Source: Thereva unica (Eukaryota; Arthropoda; Insecta; Diptera; Therevidae). From it: a stretch of DNA of 64,000 nt. Made by a program: the position numbers and the translations under genes. A model generated the notes under the pieces. It ran no database searches and had not been told where the DNA came from. It worked only from the letters and a program-made list of their open reading frames with translations. Position 1 is the stretch's first letter. Each line of letters begins with the position of its first letter. Positions 1 to 11,131 of the stretch are shown here, one piece after another. Location: contig OX465283.1 in the NCBI GenBank assembly GCA_949987705.1, positions 50,010,953 through 50,074,952 of the forward strand, given 5' to 3'.

Positions 1-638
1 TTGTCTACAAAGCAATAATATAGCATTCAAGTAAGCCGTAGAAGCAAAAAGATATCAATGATAACATATTCATAGTATAATATTAAGGGAAGAAGATGAT
101 AGTAATGGTCATTCTATTATGATCATAATATGATAAGAAGGGAAGATCTCAAAAACATACATATGTATGTAATTATTTCATATCTTTTAAGGCAATAAGT
201 CTAGTTTGAAGGAGTGTGAGAGGGAATTTGACAAGCTTAAAATAGTCTAGGGGTTGCTGAAGTTTCAAGCGGCGAATTAAGTGTTTGAACATTAGGATGT
301 CGTGTAAATTAAATAATACCCGCTTTTGAAGGACTTCCCTCAGTTGTGTTATTCGGCAAATGAACGAAATCTCTAAGCTGTACAAATAGCGAGGGAATAA
401 ATTGATCGATGATGAAGAAAACCTTTCGAGGCGAGATTAAATATAAAATTTTTAGGCTTGCCTGAGACTACGGTATACACGTCTTGATTTATTACATCTT
501 TTGAGGAACCTAATTTTTTTTAAATACATAGTAATACCATCGTAGAGGCTCAGTCAAAGTTGTTCCCAAAATATAACTTATTTGAGATGAAATATAACAT
601 CTAGTGATACTCATCGTTGCCCACCAAAAAGGTCAATC

Positions 639-880
639 TTTTTTTTTTTTTTATGTGAAAGACTAAAGGCTCGGAGAATGCGCTTTTTGGTATAGCGTGG
701 AAGGGCTAAGGAAGGCAATGATAGGAGAAATCAGGAATGTAAAGAGGGAAGAAGAAAGAAGAAAAGCTATGTAGGTGGGAAAGTGGAAAAGGCGAAGGAG
801 CGTGGGGCTGGCCAGGATTCGAACCCGGGACCTATGGGATGGTAGCCAGATGCCTTACCCCCTAGGCTACCGAGGCCCCC
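639..880 (-). mobile_element. tRNA-headed SINE, short form (left partner of a head-to-head pair)
   Basis: Read on the minus strand, it starts with a tRNA-like head (880 down to 804) holding a pol III box B (GGTTCGAATCC-like, 815-825). A pyrimidine-rich body follows, ending in TTTCACATAAAA and a poly-A tail (the T-run at 639-652). It matches the plus-strand copy at 906-1360 in reverse complement, but lacks roughly 220 bp present near the 3' side of that copy. The head does not fold as a normal tRNA (the acceptor arm does not pair), so this is a tRNA-derived retroposon and not a tRNA gene. Family name not recognised. Confidence 0.7.
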
Positions 881-905
881 AATATCAAAAAGCTTTCAAG
901 CTTTC

Positions 906-1360
906 GGGGGCCTCCGTAGCCTAGGGAGTAAGGCGTCTGGCTACTATCCCAGAGGTCCCGGGTTCGAATCCCGGCCAGTCCTTCGCCTTTTCCACTTTCC
1001 CACCTACATAACTTTCCTTCTTTCTTCTTCCCTCTTTACATTCCTGATTCCTTCTGTCATAGCCTTAGTTAGCCCTTCCCCGCTTCACCAAAGCGCATGT
1101 CATCGGTTGGTTGATGAGATTCAACTCGTTTCAGGAGGCATAACACTCCAACGAGTTGTTTCTCGATGCCCCGACGACAAAGTCGCCAGTAATGGTGGGA
1201 GTAGGTGGACTGCAAAATATCGCTGGTAGGTTGTGACAGTTCCTTTCTTCCCCGACTAGAGCTTGCTGTTCGACATTGCACTCTATTTGAAGAAAATAGA
1301 TTGTCGACACAGTATAAAGGGCGTTTCCTGTGACTCTAGTCTTTCACATAAAAAAAAAAA
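906..1360 (+). mobile_element. tRNA-headed SINE, long form with LINE-like tail
   Basis: The head (906-982) has a D-arm/box A region (917-933), T-stem CCGGG/CCCGG and an intact box B GGTTCGAATCC (961-971). The anticodon loop appears to be 8 nt and the acceptor stem does not pair, as expected for a tRNA-derived SINE. The middle (about 1105-1190), including GGAGGCATAACACTCCAAC, resembles the leader of the LINE at 4.8-7.4 kb (AGCAGGCATAACACTGCAAC near 4920). The end (about 1270-1360) shares GACATTGCAC, a TA(C/T)AAAGGG block and TTTCA(C/T)ATAAAAAA with the same LINE's 3' end. LINE machinery recognising this tail is the likely means of copying (inference). Confidence 0.72.
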
Positions 1361-1361
1361 G

Positions 1362-1700
1362 CCTATTGCGGAAACGAAAACGTAGAGCATACCATAATTA
1401 CAGCTGGAGTGCCAAGAGCAAATGGGTAAGCGGAACTACAGAACCGAGTGGTACAAATTCATCCCTCGGGTACAGGTGCCAATCAACAGCAGTTTCCAGA
1501 GAGCGATTAAAAGAACCTATTTGAAGTTATGTTTGGGGTAACTGTGCAGAAAAAAGATGATTTACAAATTGCAGAATTAATTAGAAATGAGTTGTTAACG
1601 GTACAAGATGAAGAGAGAGCAAACGAGACAGGACAGGAAAAATCAAATCCGTGAAATACAGCAAGAAAATAGAAAAAAAAATATAACAAAAAACGAAAGG
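1362..1700 (+). pseudogene. Gypsy-type integrase relic, part 1
   Basis: Translation from about 1382 gives VEHTIITAGVPRANG, then a stop, then (after another stop) FGVTVQKKDDLQIAELIRNE, the pattern of the C-terminal half of Ty3/Gypsy integrases (the GVPRANGQxER region, then a FGV...DDL..LI region). Two or more in-frame stops and at least one frameshift are present. The charged segment after it (IQQENRKK around 1657-1680) fits the linker before the integrase C-terminal domain. The double SINE abuts its upstream side, and coding similarity stops near 1700 where other sequence begins. The matching downstream piece lies at 4425-4570. Confidence 0.65.
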
Positions 1701-1734
1701 AAGCCAGATAATATTAATAATAATAATAATAGTT

Positions 1735-4040
1735 TCCCTTCTAATACATGTAATGTGAACCCTGGGTTGGTTTGCCCGAAGAAGACAACCCCGGATCCGC
1801 ATACAAAAAAACAAAATAATTCTGAACAAAAAAAAAAAACAAAGGATGTAAATCAACACATCGGCGGTACCCCGGGCCTCCAGAGAAGGGCTGGCTCGTC
1901 GGGGGGTCGTGGGATGGCAGGACTCCAGAGGTACCACTTACATCCGTGCATCACCACTTACCTGCAATTGAAGGTCCTCCCATCATCAGGGCGGACGAGG
2001 ATAACATATTGGAGCAAGGAGGGTGCCTGAAAACTAGAATTCATGGAGAGAGTGAACCGCCGCTAAGCCATAATGGTATGCCTTTAGCCCACCATTAGGA
2101 AATTAAGAATATAACCATCAACCAAGTTCATTAATATAACAGTTACATTTATTGATAAAACTATTTGAACACTATTGAACAACAAACTCAATTCCCAAAT
2201 CAATAAAAAAAATTAAACAACATCAAGTGTACAAAGAGAACCTATAACTATCCCTTATGTATCAAGAACGTTACCTATTACGATTTTCACAAACATCAAA
2301 TAACACCGATACTACCCATATCTAAGTCGCTTGACCAGGTCGTAACGACCACATACTAACAGGATTAATCGTTCCCTGTAATTAATTAGTTACTACTATA
2401 CCTAAACGCGCTGGTACCAGTCCGTTTGATGTTCCAATTATTTGAACCTGTGTTATGACAAGCAATCACAACCTTTACGACCTAGTCAGTGCGTCACAAA
2501 CAAAACCAAACGGTTAGCAGCCCAAGCAATCTTGGTGCACTGTCACTACCACTACTACATATTAAATCACAACCAACCAAGTGTAAAATATTGTAATAAA
2601 AAAACTTCACAATAAAAAATCTAAAAAATTGGAGTGTAAAACAAAGTAAACAAATCAATAAACTTCATGGTGTCAAACTTCATAAATATTTCAAATATTA
2701 ATCAAAAACTTTAAACAAGAAAATTTTATTGATTCTGATCAGCTTTTATCCATTTCATTGGTAATTCGTCAGTATTCCCTCGTTTGGGTCGGATGCCTTG
2801 CGAGCTGGTTTAACCAAAACCAAAATTTAATTTTCTTGTTTTGCTTGATGTCAGCCCAGTAATTTGGTACCTCGGGGAGCAGTACGATCGCACTAGGTAC
2901 CCTTTTCCTATATATGTACTTATTGCACAACCTTATCTCTAGTGTACTTATCTGAAACCATCTTCTGTTAAATTTTCAAGGCTTCATCCTCCTCCTCGTT
3001 GTTATTTTTGGGGTGTCGACTTCCTATATCCTCGCCAAGTATACTTTTCGGGCTTCATGAGTTCTGTGTCTTGATGGGGGAGTTGTTCGGTCCTTTTCTA
3101 ATTCTACCTAAACCTTGCTGAACTTCTGGTTGCTCCACTGGCAAACACCTATCGCTGCCGTCTCCACCGCGGCCTAGAATCTCGGTGATTTGTCCAGCTC
3201 TTCCTTCTAGTAAATCGTCCTTCAATTTATTCTGGTTTGTGGTCTCCGAGCTCAACCAAAATAGCTATATTCATTAATTTTTTCTTTTTATTGTTAGTAT
3301 CTGGTTCACATCACCTCCCGACCGAGACTGCCCTTTTTATCATTTTTCTCAAAAAAACTCCTCCTTTCTTCTTTTTTTGTTTTCCCCAGGCCTCCCTTTT
3401 TCCCGAAAAATCCTTGACTTACTCAAAAAAAATTAATTTCCTTCCTAACTCAGTATTTTCAAAAGAATATTGCCTGTAAAGTTGCTATATGCCAGATTTC
3501 TACCCGGGGGTAAGTCCGCCGTTACATACAGAAGGCGCACTTCTCAGCTGGCCTGAGAAACATTTACCACTGCCACTGTGGCTCAGCTGGAGCATACAAA
3601 CATAGAAACAAATATATCCAGAAACAACCCAGCGGGAAATTTATCAAGCGCTGCCAAAAGAAGCAAGAAAGCAGCGCTTCCTATTCATATGTTATGGAAG
3701 CTCTTTGGAAGCACCCACTCTATACTCTCATTTTTTGCTTTGTTTTCCTCCAGTTCTTTTTTATTCTCTACAGTTGGTAAATTTGTGCTTTTATAATAAT
3801 CGTATCTGTTATGAAATACTATTTTTGGTGAAAACAAAAGCTCCAGGAGCTTCTCAAAAGCTTCCATTTCCCTGCTTCGATTGCGCTTCTTCAACAATAA
3901 AATATAAGCGCTTCGCTCTGATGACATGCCTGTGTTAAAAGGAAGGGAATTGGGATATGAATAAGAAGCGCGTTGGCATTCTATTTCAGCGCTTCAGAAT
4001 CTACTCCAAAGCGCTTCAATTCCCCGCTGGGAAATCGACG
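1735..4040. other. Unassigned insert inside the Gypsy relic
   Basis: About 2.3 kb, AT-rich, separating the two integrase pieces. A short GC-rich patch lies at 1860-1990 and another at 3055-3255, where a minus-strand reading of 66 codons is open; I recognise neither. A (AAT)n run occurs at 1712-1731. A roughly 33-bp motif containing AAAAAGATATTGTTTC repeats near 4057-4120. Nothing here supports a gene. Confidence 0.4.
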
Positions 4041-4044
4041 TGTC

Positions 4045-4374
4045 TTACGAAAAAGATATTATTTCAAAATGTTGGTGAAAAAGATATTGTTTCAATTTAT
4101 TGCTGAAAAAGATATTGTTTCGGTTTCTCGGTGGCCAATGAACGAAAATAACGTCAGCAATTTCTCGACGCTTATGGAGAGAGCTTAAGTTAGTTAACTT
4201 AAGCCTGTGCTCATAAGACGGAAGAATAAGAGGGTTTTCCCAAGGGAGGCGGCTGAGTGCAAATCGGGCAAACTTCCTTTGAACTGATTTGACTCTTCTA
4301 ATTTGGGAGGAGTAGTTAGGAGACCACACCTGGGAGGCATACTCGAGCAAGGGCCTGACTAAAGATATTAACAA
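4045..4374 (-). pseudogene. LINE reverse transcriptase C-terminal fragment (CR1/jockey-like)
   Basis: A 109-codon minus-strand reading contains VRPLLEYASQVWSPNY, then RVKSVQRKFARFAL and a YEHRLKLTNLSSLHKRRE segment. These are the conserved blocks after the reverse transcriptase palm in CR1/jockey-type LINEs (the 'VRP.LEYAS.VW.P' block, then 'Q..F.R' and 'RL..L.L.SL..RR'). Everything N-terminal, including the catalytic FADD region, is missing. It is a 5'-truncated copy lying in the insert that splits the Gypsy integrase. Confidence 0.7.
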
Positions 4375-4424
4375 GTGCTTAGTGATGAGGGGATTGTTGA
4401 ATTAAGAAGTAGAAGTAGTAACAA

Positions 4425-4570
4425 TAATAAGGACACAATTTGCAACAGGGAAAAGCTACCTCCGCCTTATGTGGGCCCATATGCGATAGTCTCAGTAGAT
4501 GAAGCAGGAAGGTATACAGTCCGAATAGTTGCATCGAGTGAAGGGCCGAGTGAAGAAAAGAACTACTAGT
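4425..4570 (+). pseudogene. Gypsy-type integrase relic, part 2
   Basis: The reading around 4430-4565 gives KLPPPYVGPYAIVSVDEAGR followed by YTVR and SSEGPSE. This is the SH3-like C-terminal domain of Ty3/Gypsy integrases (family pattern 'KL.P.Y.GPY.I..V....RY.V'). It continues the protein interrupted after 1700 and is itself interrupted downstream by the LINE beginning near 4780. A frameshift lies just before KLPPP, since a neighbouring frame reads TQFATGKK. Confidence 0.6.
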
Positions 4571-4779
4571 AGATTCTGGACTGTGCGTCGGTGAAGTGCG
4601 GGCGTGTGTTGTCGCCAGTCCGATTATACCGCAAAACAAAAATAAACCCCAAACAAAAAAAAACATATAACAAACAAAAACTGAATAAAACCAAATTAAT
4701 TAACCACCAAAATAATAACATAAATCACAAAACAAACAATAACATAAAAAATTAATAATAACACAAAAAAAACTAAGCG

Positions 4780-7412
4780 AAGGCCACCAACAGCAACAAC
4801 AATAACCGAAGGACTGCCGGACAACAAGTAGGTCTCCTTCACCCGCTTCCCGCGCTTCCTGCCGGCCGCTCCGACGCTGCAGCCTTAATCGGTCAGTTGA
4901 TAGGAGTCGTCTTGTTTTAGCAGGCATAACACTGCAACAAGGTTATTCCCGTTAGCTCCGATGGATGCATCGCCGGTGCAGCCGGCTACAAATGAGGTCA
5001 TGGGCCTCACGCAAAACAGTCCTCAATGTGACAATAATTTTATAATCAATTTTTGTAACATTTGGGGACTGAATACGAACTTCCTGGCCGTTACGTGCGA
5101 ATTACTGCTCCATAACCCTGCTATTTTCGCACTGAGTGAAACCCAAGTGCTACCAGATCTTGATTTAGATCGATTTCAGGTGACAGGGTCTTATTCGCTT
5201 TTTCCAGGCCACTAACTGGGATTTTTGTTTCCGTAATGCCAATGCGAACTATGCGGCCCTCTGTGTCACCAAAATTATTCGAGCGGGTATGCGCTTGTTC
5301 ATCCCTCACTCTACCAAATCTGTGAAGCCTAGGCCGAACAAATGGTTCAATGGGGAATGTATGAACGCAATCAAAGCTAAAGTAGACGCATATAGAGCAT
5401 ACAGCGTTCGCCTAATGAGCCACTTCGTCGTGAGTACATCAAATTGAGAAACTCCTGTAACTCCATCAACAGGAAAGGCAAATCATCATTTGATGATAGA
5501 TTGAGAAGTAAGATTCTTAACTCCACTACAGGCAGCAAAAACTTCTGGTCCTTGGTAACTGCCATCAAGAAGAATTTTACTTCCTCCTCAACACCTCCTT
5601 TTATTCACAACAAGGAAGTGATAACAGAAAGCAAACCCAAGGCCGACCTATTAGCTTCTCTGTTCGCTGCAAATTCTTCTTTAACCGATGCTGCTATGTC
5701 ACCCCCCACTCTCGAGAATACCACCCACTCAATGGACGGAGTTCACTTCAGGACTCGCGAGGTGCTTAGGTGTCTCAAGGAACTCGACGTCAATAAATCC
5801 ACTGGCCCCGACAAAATCCCCCCTATGGTACTTAAAAAATGTGCCTCACCCCTTTGGCTAAACCCCTGCGCAAACTTTTTGCCCTGTCTTACATCTCCGG
5901 AGTGTATCCCGACTCTTGGAAACTAGCTCATGTTCAGCCGATCCCAAAAAAAGGTAAACTACCGCCCAATAGCAATTACTTCTGTTCTCCCCAAAATCAT
6001 GGAGACAATAATCAATAAAAAGCTGATGAAATATCTAGAATCCAACCAAATTATACACGACAGGCAATACGGCTTCAGATCTAAACGGTCTACTGGCGAT
6101 CTGCTTGTGTGTTAAACCGAGCGTATCTACCAAAGCATTCACAGCTTTGGTGAGTCTAGCCTGGTTGCTATAGATATATCAAAGGCTTTTGACAGAGTAT
6201 GGCACCCAGCTCTGTTGAATAAACTCCAAGCTATTGGTATACACTTAGTTCTAAGGAACTGGATTAAGAGCTTTCTTTCAGGCCGTTCAATCAAGGTAGT
6301 ATTGAATGGCGTCGAATCCAACCCCCACGCCATTTCGGCGGGAGTTCCCCAGGGGTCAATTCTTCCACCCGCACTTTTTCTAGTCTTCATTAATGATCTG
6401 CTCTCAATCCCCTCCAACCCACTTCACTGCTTCGCTGATGACGGTACTCTGAATTTCTCTTACTCTTTCGACAATAATAAGACAAGCACGAGCCAGACCT
6501 TGTCTTTACCACCGTCAACTGATGTCGACTTCGATCAACCGGCATATCGAATCGATTCTTCATTGGGGCGAAATGAACCGCGTCGAATTCAATGCCACAA
6601 AAACGAAGTACTGTCAGATCTCCAACAAAAATTGTACCGACCTTCCTCCTATCTCAGTGGATAAAGAGAATCTAATGGCTGACTCAACTCTCAACATCCT
6701 AGGGGTAACTTTAACGGAGCATCTGCGATGGAATGATCACATATTCCAAATCGCCAAATAAGCCTCCCAATCCCTTGGATTTCTCAAGAGATGCAAGTTC
6801 CTCCTCCAGCCAGCCGCATTGGCTACAATATACAAATCCTACATTCGGCCGCGCCTCGAACACAACTCCCATATCTGGGCAGGCGCCCCAAAAACCACCT
6901 TGGCTTGTCTCGACAAGGTGCAAAATCGTGCCCTCAAACTCATTGATGATGGCCCCTTTCGCGCCTCCATAGACATTTAAGCCACCGTAGGAATGTAGCA
7001 ACCCTCTCCATACTTTATCGCTATTACCATGGCGACTGTTCCACTGTTCAGGACCTCCTGCCTGCACGGCAATACTTTTCCCGCAACACAAGACTAGCCC
7101 GCTCGGCTCATCCCCATACCCTACAGCCCCCTCGTTCACGCACAATACGGTTTAGAAGTTCGTTTATGAATAGAACAACTCGACTGTGGAATAATCTCCC
7201 GCAGTCAGTATTTCCGAACTCGTACAACACCTTAGAGTTTAAACGTGAGGTTCATCGTCATTTTCTTCTACACCCTCCAGACCCCCTCTGACCTTTCCTA
7301 TTCTCCTCTATTCTTCAAACCAAGCTTACTACTAGACATTGCACCATGAACTGAACGACATGACGGACTGGTAGTACAAAGGGTTACACCTAAGCTTGGT
7401 TTTTTCATATAA
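4780..7412 (+). mobile_element. CR1/jockey-like LINE, internally deleted and degenerate
   Basis: A non-LTR retrotransposon in reading order. The leader is about 4780-4960. The endonuclease start (4961-5213, CNIWGLNTNFLAV and ALSETQV) breaks off and joins a segment containing KWFNGECMNAIKAKVDAY, so most of the endonuclease is deleted. The reverse transcriptase follows over 5444-6660 in several frames: NKSTGPDKIP, VNYRPIAITSVLPKIME, QYGFRSKRSTGDLL, AIDISKAFDRVWHPALL, AGVPQGSILPP and the catalytic CFADDGT. The 3' UTR ends with GACATTGCACCATGAAC and TTTTTTCATAT plus poly-A at 7404-7412. Multiple stops and frameshifts make it inactive. Other pieces of the family lie at 32790-33310 and 46690-46870. 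The clade (CR1 versus jockey group) is not certain. Confidence 0.85.
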
Positions 7413-7565
7413 AAAAAAAGTTGCGACAATATTAAGTCGTGGAAAGGCCATCTTTCGGGAGACGAGGACCAAGATGAAGCCTCATCCGAATCAGATAATA
7501 TCAGAATGGCTGAATGTGGGATAACGGTCGGTTAAGGGGGAGATCAGGCAGTCGGAGTTCCTCCT
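7413..7565 (+). pseudogene. Gypsy-type pol C-terminal tail, part 3
   Basis: Directly after the LINE poly-A tail the sequence reads SWKGHLSGDEDQDEASSES in one frame, ending soon after at a stop. An acidic tail beginning with a K-P/G-W block is common at the C-terminus of Gypsy pol proteins after the GPY domain. Its position suggests it continues the fragment at 4425-4570, with the LINE inserted between. A purine run (AAGGGGGAGA) near 7534 could be a relic polypurine tract; no LTR is recognised after it. Confidence 0.45.
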
Positions 7566-10058
7566 TAAAGTAGAATTAAACGTGAAGAATATAATCTTAT
7601 ATTGTAACAATAAAACCAGAATTAATAATATCACCTGAATTAAGAAATATTATATAACATAAAATAATAAATATAACGTTATTATCAATAGTATTGTGTG
7701 CGATCATTTCCCACATATTTGAATGATTTTGAACTTTCAGACCAGTATACGCGTACATCCAAACTGTACTTTTATTTAGGTCCCGCAGACTGAGTGGAGT
7801 AGAGTGGATAATGCCACCCGAGGTGAACCGCAAATTTGTCACCCCCTACTTTCGCAAAGAAAAGAATTGCAAAAAAGTCTGCGATGTCGAAAAGTCCTTC
7901 ATTATCTCCGTACCACGTTGTGGTTTATAAGACTTCAATTTTTTGTTTATTTGCAAATTATTTACTTAAGAAAACTGATATCTAACTTTATTCTAGGTAC
8001 TTCTAGTTATAATATTTAAGAATTTTTGATATTACGATTCGTACTGATCTTTGCGATGTCTTGATGAACCTTTTTGCACGAGAGTGAAAACGGAGATGCC
8101 GGAAATTGGCTAGATCATTGAACTATGAGTTCAGTGATCGATAGAGTGTTCCGAGCGATCGTTTTGATCGTGACGGAAGTTGTGTAAATTGCGTAGAGCT
8201 TAGTAATTAAGCTGGTACGCAGTCACCACAAGTGACTATTTTAAAAAGAAGCAAAATGAAACGAGTTTCTAAAACTTTATTCCACGTGCTTTTTTTTAAA
8301 ATAGTGACCAATGCTAATTTGAATCTCAGGTACCACATTAGTATACGAACTATTTTGGAGATAAATTTCATTTACTGATTTTGTTTGTTGTTGCTTTTCT
8401 GATGAAATTTGCTTCCATTCTGGAGCTTTCAAGGTATTACTCCTCTTATCTTCCAATTTTTGAGGAAAAACATATTAATATTAATTTTTATTAAATCCCC
8501 TCAAGTAGAGTTTCCGCATTCATGTCTTTTGTCCGTATCCGTGGTACAGGCACCCACTTTTTTAGCCGAATTATGGCTCTGTTACTCTGCGGCCATATTG
8601 AATCTATAACTTTTGTTCATAAATTCGTTATTTGCTACCTTAAAAACCTCCCAGATACCGATTTTCATTAGAATCAAATTTCTCGGCCATATTGGTGCGG
8701 CCATTTTAAATTTAAAAGTTTTTACTATCAATTTGTTATTTGTCATTTGTTGATCCGTTAGATGGCGGTCCGAACGGGACGACCCCGCAACGGATACTGC
8801 GGTCGGGGCACTTTGAAAAATGCCTAGTTTCTTATGTTTTTTTCCGATTCGGCAGGTCGACCACCCTCCTACTTTCACACTCTGGTCTTGGGATCAGGCG
8901 ACGGCAGAGTTATTTCTCACCTTAAAAACCGCTAGATACCCACTTCTATTGCTAGATACCCACACAATTGGCAAACTCAACCATATTTGGGCCATATTTC
9001 GACGGCCATTTAAATTTTCGAAAAACGAAATCCTAGGTGCATCATCGAAGATCCCCATAAACATTCATGCAAAATTTCGAACCTCTGCAATGACTAGTGT
9101 GCCCGCTATAGCGAACACTTACACTCATACAAGGCCCACAGTGGAAGCACATTTCATCAGCAACATTAGCCTTATTGCCATTGATATCTAGGAATTGAAA
9201 AATAAACCACATAAACAATAGTTTTTGAGCTGCAACTCAAAACTGTATACCATAATTTCGTTATCATCGGTTTTTTGGAATGGCAGCAAACTTATAGACG
9301 TATTCACTTCAAAACTAAATTCCTTCAATTTTATCTTTACTACCCAGGAAAAAAATCTAAAAACAACAAAATTCCCACGCTCGATTGGATATCACTGACC
9401 ATATGTCATGACATGAATCCTCAGATAAATGATACCAGAGTTGGGAAGCTAATGAAACAATCATGACACCTTCACCCAAGGAAACGTTCCATTTCAGCCC
9501 TTCATCACGAGGGGTTGAATGCGAAATACGCTTTATATCACAATATCCACCCTCGTTGATGATTCGCCCCCTTGAAAACAAAAATAAAAAAAAACAGAAC
9601 GAAAAAGTAAAGGACTTGAATGAGTGATGCTTGTTTCGTGGGGAGATGAGGTAATGTCCTCTGTTTTTTGATGAGTTCGTCCGAAATTCGTGAGGGATGA
9701 TTACATATAGAGCAGCGACATATGGCACTACGTGAGATATGCTGTTGTACCTTCTATACCTGTCCAGATCTCGGCCATGAACTAATTGAAACAAATTATT
9801 ACAGGAAGTGGCGCTAACGTGGGATTTTAATGTATGGGAATTTTCGATCTGGGAAATTGTGATACTGTTTGATCATCCCTACTTTGAATAATCGCTAAAT
9901 TAAGGGTGAGATATATTGAAAAATTCGTGAGTGTTTGAATTTTATTGAGGTTTTTATTTTTATTCACAGCATGTAGGTTAAATTTAGTTAATTTAGCAAT
10001 GGGGTAAAGTAAGAGTACATTTGCAAACTCTTCCTAACTGGTTAACCACTTATAATAA
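7566..10058. other. Unassigned AT-rich region
   Basis: About 2.5 kb with no coding stretch I can support. The motif GGCCATATTG/GGCCATTTTAAA recurs between 8590 and 9005 (near 8591, 8687, 8699, 8991 and 9003) and hints at a decayed repeat. A GC-rich patch lies at 8760-8810. Confidence 0.4.
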
Positions 10059-11131
10059 CTAGTTGGGATGTGGGTTTGACCCCTTCGGTCCACACGATCA
10101 ACTTCCCAGTATGATGAACGAAGATGGAATAAACCGACTTCTTACAAAATAGTTATACGTTTAGCACTAGTGGATTGGATTAAGCACGTTTAGCACTACT
10201 AGCCAATATCAGAACTGATGACAAAGCAATCCCGAGAGAAGCTAGTTCAAACAACTATAATAGTAGTATAGTAAATCCACAAGATTTTTTTGATAATTTG
10301 TTTTTCCTGAACATTAGCAAACAAACATTTCCTCCGTATTTCGTTCGCTGCACTAAAGCGGGTGTTCGAATTCGTATTGAGCGTGCTGAAGCGCCGTTGA
10401 CAAACTGGGAAGCGAACGACTTCATTTGGAAATTCCAAAGCTTTCCGGAGATATTAGCAAAACTGTAACTGTTTAGTACTTGTCAGACTTGACCAAAAAG
10501 AACAAATTTTGCGGTAACTACGGGATAAACCGCAATTTCCTGAAACTGTATCACGCGTAGAAAACAATTCCCCGCCAAAAAGTGCTAATCCAAGGTTTGA
10601 AAAATTCGCGTTGTTTGTAAAGGGTAACGAAATTTTTGCACGATTTTGAAAGGTTGTCGGATTTTGACAAGTGATGTTTTTTTCGAAGGCTATCGCTGTG
10701 CAAAACGCAAAATGGATCACTTCGTTAAGAACGGGTCTCATTGCATCGTGTTTATTAGATATTAGCAAAACTTGTCAATTTAAGGTCCTTCTGACAATTA
10801 GCCGAAGTTTTTCTATTTAAACAAAAAAGACCCGACCGAATATTATGAAATTTTTTTCAGATCATTTCTTCGTTAATATTTTTTTTTCGGAACCTCAATG
10901 AAGTCGATATAGTTTTTAGTTCGCGCGGTATCGTGCAGGTACAAAAATCATAAACGTCGTAACAAAAAAAAACGGTTCGACCGAATTTTATGAAAATCTT
11001 TTCAGATCATGTTTTGGTTAATACTCTTCGAACGGCACGTCAACTAAGTCGATATCTTTTATAGTTCGCGCGATATCGTGCAGGTACAAAAATCACTTAT
11101 GTCATTCAAACGAAAAAACCGCTCGACCGAA

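Noticed and set aside
804..982. Two tRNA genes in opposite orientation
   Set aside because: Box B and the D/T stems are recognisable, but the acceptor arms do not pair and the anticodon loop is irregular. Both copies continue into a shared body and A-tail, so they are SINE heads.
6711..7145. 144-residue minus-strand ORF
   Set aside because: It is antisense to the C-terminal and 3' region of the plus-strand LINE.
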